From Agrobacterium albertimagni AOL15 (GTDB taxonomy: Bacteria; Pseudomonadota; Alphaproteobacteria; Rhizobiales; Rhizobiaceae), in NCBI RefSeq assembly GCF_000300855.1, contig NZ_ALJF01000016.1, forward strand, positions 1 through 64,000: a DNA stretch of 64,000 nt, in the 5' to 3' direction. The notes beneath the pieces were generated by a model that was not told the origin of the DNA, did no database searches, and saw nothing but the letters and a program-made list of their open reading frames with translations. Both the position numbers and the translations under genes were made by a program. Position 1 is the stretch's first letter. Each line of letters opens with the position of its first letter. This document shows positions 58,541-64,000 of the stretch, in pieces.

Positions 58541-61318
58541 TCAGACCGCCTGTTTCTTGAGGAGCAAGGTCCCTGCGGCCAACAGAAGCGGACCGATGAT
58601 TGCGAGCGCCAGCAGTTGAGGCTCGAGATCAGCGAAGGTCAGCCCCTTGGAGAAGACACCGCGCGAGATGGTGACAAAATGGCTCGCCGGATAGATCTGC
58701 CCGATCAGAGCCCCTGCCCCTTGCAGAGCCGAGACCGGCGACAGCATGCCGGAAAACTGGACTGCCGGGATGATCGTGATCAGCGTGGTGCCGAAGATCG
58801 CGGAGATCTGGCTTTTCATGAAGCTCGACAGGAGGAGACCGAGCGCGGTTGCGGCAAAGACGTAGAGCAAGGCTCCCAGCGCCAGAACCGCAAAGCTTCC
58901 GGTGAGCGGCACCTGGAAGCCGAAGACGGCGAAGGCCGTTAGGATCAGGAAATTCAGGAAGGCGATGCCGATATAGGGCAGTTGTTTGCCGAGCAGAAAT
59001 TCGAGACGCGTGACGGGCGTGACGTAGAAATTGATGATCGAGCCGAGTTCCTTTTCACGCACCACGCTCAACACCGACAGCATGGCCGGAATGAGCATCA
59101 GCAGGAGCGGGATCACAGCCGGGACCATCGAGACCAGGCTTTCCACATTCGGATTGTAGCGATAGCGCAATTCGATCTCGAAGGGCGCCAGAGTGGCCTT
59201 GTCGCCATAGAGTTCGCGCGCCTTGCGGGCGAGCCAGGTCGCGTGCATGCCCTGGACATAACCCGAGACGGTTTCGGCCCGAGCCGGCATCGCGCCGTCG
59301 ATCCAGGCACCCACGTCGACAGTGCGATTGCCGCGGGCAAGATCGCGGCCGAAGCCTGGCGGGATCTCGATCGCGAGACTGATGTCGCCAGCGCGCATGC
59401 GGCGATCGAGTTCCTGGTAGTCGGCCAGTGGCGGACGCTCGATGAAATATCGGGAACCGGCGATCTCCGCGATGTATTCCCGGCTCAAGACCGTGTCGTC
59501 GCGGTCGAGTGCGGCGAAGGTCAGGTTCTCGACATCGAGATTGATGCCATAGCCGATGACGAACATCAGGATGAGGCTGCCGAGCATGGCAAGCGTCGCT
59601 CGAATAGGGTCACGGACAAGCTCCAACGCTTCGCGACGGCTGAAGGCGAGCAGCCGGCGACGATCAAGCAGCGGGCGATGACGTTTCACTTCCGTCGATG
59701 GCGCGGGCGCTGAGATTGCAGCGTCTTCAACCTCGCCAGAGCGAAAAGTGGGTACGACTTCTTCGCCGATCGCCTGCTCCAGATGATGGATGAAGGCCTG
59801 CTCCAGGTTTTCGGCGCCACAGCCTGAAACGATTGCCTCGGGCGTATCAGTGACCAGAACCTTGCCGGCATGCATCAGCGAGATCCTGTCGCACAGTGCC
59901 GCCTCGTTCATGAAATGGGTCGAGACGAAGATGGTCACGCTGTCGCGCCGGGAGAGGTCGGCCAGCAAAGCCCAAAAGCCGTCGCGCGCCACCGGATCGA
60001 CACCCGATGTGGGTTCGTCGAGGATCAGGATGTCGGGACGGTGGATCAGGGCGACGGCGAGCGACAGCCTCTGGCGTATCCCGAGCGGCAGAGCATCGGG
60101 CAGTTCTTCCAGCGTCTCGACCAAGCCAAATCGGTTCGCCAGTTCCTTCAGCCGCGGCCCAATTTCGGCATCCAGCATCCCGAAGAGACGGCCATGCAGT
60201 TCGAGGTTCTGCCGGAGCGTCAGTTCGCCGTAAAGCGAGAAGGCCTGGCTCATATAGCCGACGCGGCGGCGGATCGCGATGTCCTTAGCATCGACTGGAT
60301 GGCCGAAGACCTCCGCCCTGCCCTCGGTCGCGGCCAGCAGCCCCGTCAGCATTTTCATCGTCGTCGTCTTGCCGCAGCCGTTCGAACCGAGAAAACCGAA
60401 GATCTCGCCGCGCGGGATCTCGAAACTGACATCATCGACGGCGGTGAAATCACCGAAGCGCATGGTCAGATGATCCGCACGGATCGCGATGTCGCCGCCA
60501 TCCGCCTCAGAACGTTTCGCAATCCGCAGCGGTTCGTTTCGACCGCGCTTCTCCTGAAGCAGCAAGGCGACGAAGGCAGCATCGAGTGTCGTGGTTGCCG
60601 TTCTCTTCCGCAACTCGTCCGGGGTCCCCGTATCCAGTATGCGCCCGCCGTCCATGGCGACCAGCCAGTCGAAGCGCTCGGCCTCTTCCATGTAGGCAGT
60701 CGCCACGATGACGCTCATGCCGGGACGGTCGGCCCTGATGCCGTCGATCAGTTCCCAGAACTGCCGGCGCGACAATGGGTCGACGCCAGTCGTCGGTTCA
60801 TCAAGGATCAGAAGATCGGGATCGTGAATAAGGGCGCAGCAGAGACCGAGCTTCTGTTTCATACCGCCCGATAACTTCCCTGCCGGACGATCAGCGAAGG
60901 GCGTCAAGCCGGTGGCGTGCAAGAGGCCGGCAATGCGTCGCTCGCGCTCGCGCCGGTCCTGGCCGAACAGGCGGCCGAAGAATTCGACATTTTCGAAGAC
61001 CGAGAGCGTCGGATAGAGGTTCTTGCCCAGTCCCTGCGGCATATAGGCGATGCGCGGGCAGGATCTGCGGCGGTGCGAGGCACGCGCCATGTCGCCGCTG
61101 AAGACCTCGACCCGACCTGTCTGGATTTTGCGGGCGCCGGAAATGAGCGACAGGAGGCTCGACTTGCCGACGCCGTCAGGGCCGATCAAACCAACCATAC
61201 GGCCTGCCGGCACATCCAGCGAGACATCGTTGAGCGCCAGCGTCTTGCCATAGGCAAGGCTTACCCCTTGAAGGCGCACGACAGGATCGTCCGATCGCGT
61301 TTGCGCCACGCCGTTCAT
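58541..61318 (-). CDS. Fused ABC transporter, two ATPase domains plus ABC-2 permease (RbbA/YhiH type)
   Basis: 925 residues. ATPase 1 about 10-240: Walker [10 protein letters not shown], signature [11 protein letters not shown], Walker [13 protein letters not shown]. ATPase 2 about 280-510: Walker [10 protein letters not shown], Walker [13 protein letters not shown], but its signature reads [11 protein letters not shown] instead of LSGGQ. The permease part spans about 565-920 with a large extracytoplasmic loop and six helices. The E. coli relative was called ribosome-associated, but with HlyD and YhhJ-like neighbours export is the more natural role. Confidence 0.9.
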   Translation of the reverse strand: MNGVAQTRSDDPVVRLQGVSLAYGKTLALNDVSLDVPAGRMVGLIGPDGVGKSSLLSLISGARKIQTGRVEVFSGDMARASHRRRSCPRIAYMPQGLGKNLYPTLSVFENVEFFGRLFGQDRRERERRIAGLLHATGLTPFADRPAGKLSGGMKQKLGLCCALIHDPDLLILDEPTTGVDPLSRRQFWELIDGIRADRPGMSVIVATAYMEEAERFDWLVAMDGGRILDTGTPDELRKRTATTTLDAAFVALLLQEKRGRNEPLRIAKRSEADGGDIAIRADHLTMRFGDFTAVDDVSFEIPRGEIFGFLGSNGCGKTTTMKMLTGLLAATEGRAEVFGHPVDAKDIAIRRRVGYMSQAFSLYGELTLRQNLELHGRLFGMLDAEIGPRLKELANRFGLVETLEELPDALPLGIRQRLSLAVALIHRPDILILDEPTSGVDPVARDGFWALLADLSRRDSVTIFVSTHFMNEAALCDRISLMHAGKVLVTDTPEAIVSGCGAENLEQAFIHHLEQAIGEEVVPTFRSGEVEDAAISAPAPSTEVKRHRPLLDRRRLLAFSRREALELVRDPIRATLAMLGSLILMFVIGYGINLDVENLTFAALDRDDTVLSREYIAEIAGSRYFIERPPLADYQELDRRMRAGDISLAIEIPPGFGRDLARGNRTVDVGAWIDGAMPARAETVSGYVQGMHATWLARKARELYGDKATLAPFEIELRYRYNPNVESLVSMVPAVIPLLLMLIPAMLSVLSVVREKELGSIINFYVTPVTRLEFLLGKQLPYIGIAFLNFLILTAFAVFGFQVPLTGSFAVLALGALLYVFAATALGLLLSSFMKSQISAIFGTTLITIIPAVQFSGMLSPVSALQGAGALIGQIYPASHFVTISRGVFSKGLTFADLEPQLLALAIIGPLLLAAGTLLLKKQAV

Positions 61319-61319
61319 G

Positions 61320-62390
61320 TCACTGCACCAGTGTCGTCGTCAGGCTCTCGGGCCAGGGAGCAGCAGGATCGAGATTGACATAGGCGATCCCTGGCAGGCC
61401 GGTCTTGACCTGCTGGATGTACTTCTTGAGCAAGGCCTCGGGGATCTTCGCCTTAACGCGGAACATCAGCTTCTGCCGCTCCTCGTCGGTTTCCACCGTC
61501 TTAGGCGTGAACTGCGCGACATCGGCAACGAAACTGATCTTGGCCGGAATGGTATAGGCCGCGGCGGCGTCGAGCACGATGCGGGCTTCGCTTCCGAGCG
61601 CGATGCGCCCCACCTCTGCCGTCGGCAGGAAGAAGGCCATGTAGACATCGGAGAGATCGACGATGTTCAAGACGCGACCGCCTGCGCCCAGAACTTCGCC
61701 GAGCTGGGCAACGCGGTACTGCACGCGACCATCCCTCGGCGCTCTTAGCGTGCTGTCGGCAATGTCGGCATCTATGCTCTCGATTGCAGCCGAAGCGGCA
61801 GCAACAGCGGCTTCGGCATCGATCACCTGAGCCCGGGCTGCACCGATTGCAGCCTCCGAGGCCGCCACCTGGGCTCTCGATGCGGCAAGAGCAGCACGGG
61901 CGCTTGCGGCTGCAGCACGGCCGTCGTCGACCACCTGCTGGCTCGTGGTGCGACTTTCCATCAGCCGTTCCGTGCGGGCCAAGGTGGTCTCTGCGGCGTT
62001 CAACTGAGCTTCGCGTTGGGAAACCGTCGCAAGGGCGGCCTCGCGCTCGGCCTCCCGCTGGGCAACGACGCTTTTGGCGGTATCGACGGCGACGAGCGTG
62101 CGGCGGTGTTCGGCCACGGCCTGACGGCGATGGGCGTCGAGCTGGTTCGTGTCCATCAGGGCTAGCACCTGCCCGGCGCTGACGAAATCACCTTCGTCGA
62201 CGAGAATGTCCTTCACCCGGCCACCGGTCTTCGTGGATATGTCGATTTCCACCGCCTCAATGCGACCATTGCCGTGCGCGATGTTGGCCGGCAGGCCATC
62301 ACCCTCAAAGGTCTTCCAGCCGTAATAGGCGCCGCCGCCTACCACGATCAGCAGCAATGCGATCAGCCAGCCGCTTTGACGCTTAGCCAT
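61320..62390 (-). CDS. HlyD-family periplasmic adaptor (YhiI-like)
   Basis: 356 residues: membrane anchor at about 8-26, biotinyl-lipoyl half, long alanine-rich coiled coil about 75-205 (AERTLM and [19 protein letters not shown] type), second lipoyl half, beta barrel. The ATG at 62390 has GGAG at proper distance; a 9-codon extension is possible. One base from the fused ABC gene, so the three genes form one transporter operon. An outer-membrane channel is missing from the operon. Confidence 0.9.
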   Translation of the reverse strand: MAKRQSGWLIALLLIVVGGGAYYGWKTFEGDGLPANIAHGNGRIEAVEIDISTKTGGRVKDILVDEGDFVSAGQVLALMDTNQLDAHRRQAVAEHRRTLVAVDTAKSVVAQREAEREAALATVSQREAQLNAAETTLARTERLMESRTTSQQVVDDGRAAAASARAALAASRAQVAASEAAIGAARAQVIDAEAAVAAASAAIESIDADIADSTLRAPRDGRVQYRVAQLGEVLGAGGRVLNIVDLSDVYMAFFLPTAEVGRIALGSEARIVLDAAAAYTIPAKISFVADVAQFTPKTVETDEERQKLMFRVKAKIPEALLKKYIQQVKTGLPGIAYVNLDPAAPWPESLTTTLVQ

Positions 62391-62524
62391 CCGCCATCTC
62401 CGAGATCCGCCTGCCATCGCCGGACATCGGCTTCACCAGGACAGCATAGACATAGCCGCCTGGACGGTCGGCGAACTTGATCCACGTCAATTGGAGATTG
62501 CTTCGCCCGATCGGTTCGCGTCAG

Positions 62525-62556
62525 CAAAACGCCGCCCCGGCGAACCGGGACGGCGT
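62525..62556 (-). terminator. Terminator of galE
   Basis: ACGCCGCCCCGG / CCGGGACGGCGT with a 4-base loop pairs 11 of 12 positions; on the minus strand it is followed by TTTT. It lies 26 bp past the galE stop. Confidence 0.8.
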
Positions 62557-62581
62557 CTCTCTGGCGCAACGAACTCTGCGT

Positions 62582-63613
62582 CTAGAAACCGCTGGCAAGC
62601 CGGCGGCGAAGATCTTCGATATCGGGTGTGGCCTGCTCCTCAAGCCGCCGTTCCCAGGCAAGGGCCGTGTTGACGATGACGCCCAGGTCATCGTAACGCG
62701 GTGTCCACTCCAGAACCTCTTTCGCCAAGGTGGAGTCCGCCACGACAAGCGACGCATCGCCGGGACGGCGCGGTGCGTAGTCGACGTGGAAATCAGTATT
62801 TGTGGCACGACGCATCGCTTCGATGATGTCGAGCACCGAGTATCCCTTGCCATAGCCGCAATTGGCCACCAGCGGCCCGCCGCCCTTTCTCAGGTATCGC
62901 AAAGCCTGGAGATGTGCATCCACGAGGTCGTTGATGTGAATGTAGTCGCGCACGCCCGTGCCATCTGGGGTATCGTAGTCGGTGCCATAGACAGACATCG
63001 AGGAACGTTTGCCGAGCGCTGCCTCACAGGCCACCTTGAGCAGATGCGTGGCACCGACGGCGGAATTTCCGGCGCGCCCCTGCACATCGGCACCGGCGAC
63101 GTTGAAATAGCGCAGCGCCACGTAGCAGAGACCGTGGGCGCGCGCCGTATCGCGTAGCATCATTTCGCTCATCAGCTTGGATTGCCCATAGGGCGATTCC
63201 GGCCGCAGTGGCGCATCCTCCCGCACCGGCAGCGGCTTGTCCGGCAGACCGTAGACCGCCGCCGTCGACGAGAAGATGACCTTGTCGATCCCCGCCTTGA
63301 CGGCGGCCGACAACAGCCGGCGGGTGTTTTCGGTATTGTTTTCGTAATAGCTCAAGGGATTGGTGATCGATTCCGGAACCACGATCGAGCCTGCGAAATG
63401 GATGATCGCCTCAATGTCGTTCTCGACGAAGATCTGCTTGAGGACAGTCGGCTTGGCGATATCGCCCAAATAAAAACGTGCCTGGGGCGCAACGGCCCAA
63501 CGAAAGCCCGTGGACAGCCTGTCGACCACAACCACCTCTTCCTCGGCATCGAGGAGAGCCCACACCATATGGCTGCCGATGAAGCCTGCGCCACCTGTCA
63601 CCAAGATCGCCAT
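62582..63613 (-). CDS. galE: UDP-glucose 4-epimerase
   Basis: 343-residue extended SDR. NAD motif GGAGFIGSH near 7-15, catalytic Ser in FSSTAAVYG near 120, Tyr/Lys in YGQSK near 145-149. Interconverts UDP-glucose and UDP-galactose (EC 5.1.3.2), supplying exopolysaccharide and LPS; in rhizobia the enzyme is often called ExoB. The ATG at 63613 with GGAAG upstream starts the family's MAILVTGGAGF; an extension to 63691 is discarded. Confidence 0.93.
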   Translation of the reverse strand: MAILVTGGAGFIGSHMVWALLDAEEEVVVVDRLSTGFRWAVAPQARFYLGDIAKPTVLKQIFVENDIEAIIHFAGSIVVPESITNPLSYYENNTENTRRLLSAAVKAGIDKVIFSSTAAVYGLPDKPLPVREDAPLRPESPYGQSKLMSEMMLRDTARAHGLCYVALRYFNVAGADVQGRAGNSAVGATHLLKVACEAALGKRSSMSVYGTDYDTPDGTGVRDYIHINDLVDAHLQALRYLRKGGGPLVANCGYGKGYSVLDIIEAMRRATNTDFHVDYAPRRPGDASLVVADSTLAKEVLEWTPRYDDLGVIVNTALAWERRLEEQATPDIEDLRRRLASGF

Positions 63614-63694
63614 GACTTTTCTTCCCGTGTTCTTCTTATCGGGATATGAAAAGCATGCGCATCTTACGGAGTGCTTATCGAAAGTCTCCAAGCC

Positions 63695-63750
63695 ACTGAA
63701 ACGGCTTACCTATTCGAATTCGTCGTAAAGTTCGAGTAAGCCGTTTCAGT
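63695..63750. repeat. Long perfect inverted repeat upstream of galE
   Basis: ACTGAAACGGCTTAC and GTAAGCCGTTTCAGT, 15 bp each, separated by 26 bases, with further partial TTCGA pairing inside. It lies in the 175-bp gap between the aminotransferase stop and galE. No T-run follows on the minus strand; a rightward T-rich tract follows on the plus strand. Confidence 0.85.
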
Positions 63751-63788
63751 CAAATTTTATCGATTCGCCGCCTGATCGTTTCGGGAGA

Positions 63789-64000
63789 TCAGAGCGCCTT
63801 GATATAGCTGCTGAGGCGCTCCGCTGCGTCTTCGATATGGGCGGGGTTGCGCAGGAAGCAGGCCCTCAGGAAGGGCAGGCCACCCTCGCCGAAGGCCGTG
63901 CCCGGGGCCATGCCGACGCCGGTCTTGTCGACGATATCAAGGGCTGCCTTGCGGCTGTCGGTGATGCCGTCGATCTTCAGGAAGGCATAGAGTGCTCCTT
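63789..64000 (-). CDS. Pyridoxal-phosphate aminotransferase, C-terminal end (partial)
   Basis: Last 70 codons of a class I/II aminotransferase: ALYAFLKIDGITDS, then TGVGMAPGTAFGEGG with the substrate-side loop, then FLRACFLRNPAHIEDAAERL. The missing N-terminus lies outside the window, so the substrate is not deducible. It precedes galE on the same strand. Confidence 0.85.
   Translation of the reverse strand, partial: GALYAFLKIDGITDSRKAALDIVDKTGVGMAPGTAFGEGGLPFLRACFLRNPAHIEDAAERLSSYIKAL

Overview
The window is a chromosomal stretch of an alphaproteobacterium of the order Rhizobiales, most likely Rhizobiaceae (Agrobacterium/Rhizobium-like). Three things point there: the Agrobacterium-type oxidative uronate cluster (udh, gntR, kdgD, gci, gli, TRAP); the murA - DUF2948 - hisD - UPF0262 - phosphatase - infA - maf - yacG block; and divergent oxyR/katG with Agrobacterium-like proteins. 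Base composition is GC-rich throughout, and gene density is high. I see no insertion sequence, phage, integrase, CRISPR array or rRNA.

Region by region. 1-8535 (minus): a giant repetitive type I secreted adhesin. Its 2480-codon reading frame ends at an in-frame TAG (1093-1095), and the same frame then stays open to the window edge and encodes an RTX-type secretion C-terminus. 8860-16464: galacturonate/glucuronate catabolism. Uronate dehydrogenase and a GntR regulator are divergent, followed by ketodeoxyglucarate dehydratase, galactarolactone cycloisomerase and isomerase, and a three-gene TRAP transporter. 16658-19075: ornithine cyclodeaminase, recX and a response regulator. 19072-25972: a soluble GAF histidine kinase with its response regulator, divergent from a complete sugar ABC transporter and an SMP-30 lactonase. 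26111-30527: a redox-type NmrA/HxlR pair, an orphan TadG-like VWA protein, a PAS-PAS-HTH regulator and a small membrane protein. 30538-33019: gntR-kduD-kdgK, a second uronate (ketodeoxygluconate) branch.

33253-41138: YitT protein, aromatic/aspartate aminotransferase with a divergent Lrp regulator, and a five-gene dipeptide ABC transporter. 41671-46562: tetR-MFP-RND efflux operon with a striking interleaved palindrome at its head. 46836-53203: housekeeping block bounded by tRNA-Phe and tRNA-Thr. 53306-57330: a membrane protein of unknown function, oxyR and katG. 57425-62390: HlyD adaptor, fused RbbA-type ABC protein and ABC-2 permease. 62582-64000: galE and the end of an aminotransferase.

How they work together: the udh cluster feeds uronates to 2-oxoglutarate, and kduD/kdgK would feed unsaturated uronate products to KDPG, so the window carries two pectin-sugar routes with two separate GntR regulators. 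Dedicated transporters (TRAP, sugar ABC, dipeptide ABC) are each organised so that a hairpin lies just after the solute-binding-protein gene. No single clearly novel system stands out. The best leads are the stop codon inside the adhesin, the repeated GntR operator word, the double palindrome before tetR, the paired TGCG/CGCA palindromes before the sugar transporter, and the PAS-PAS-HTH protein.
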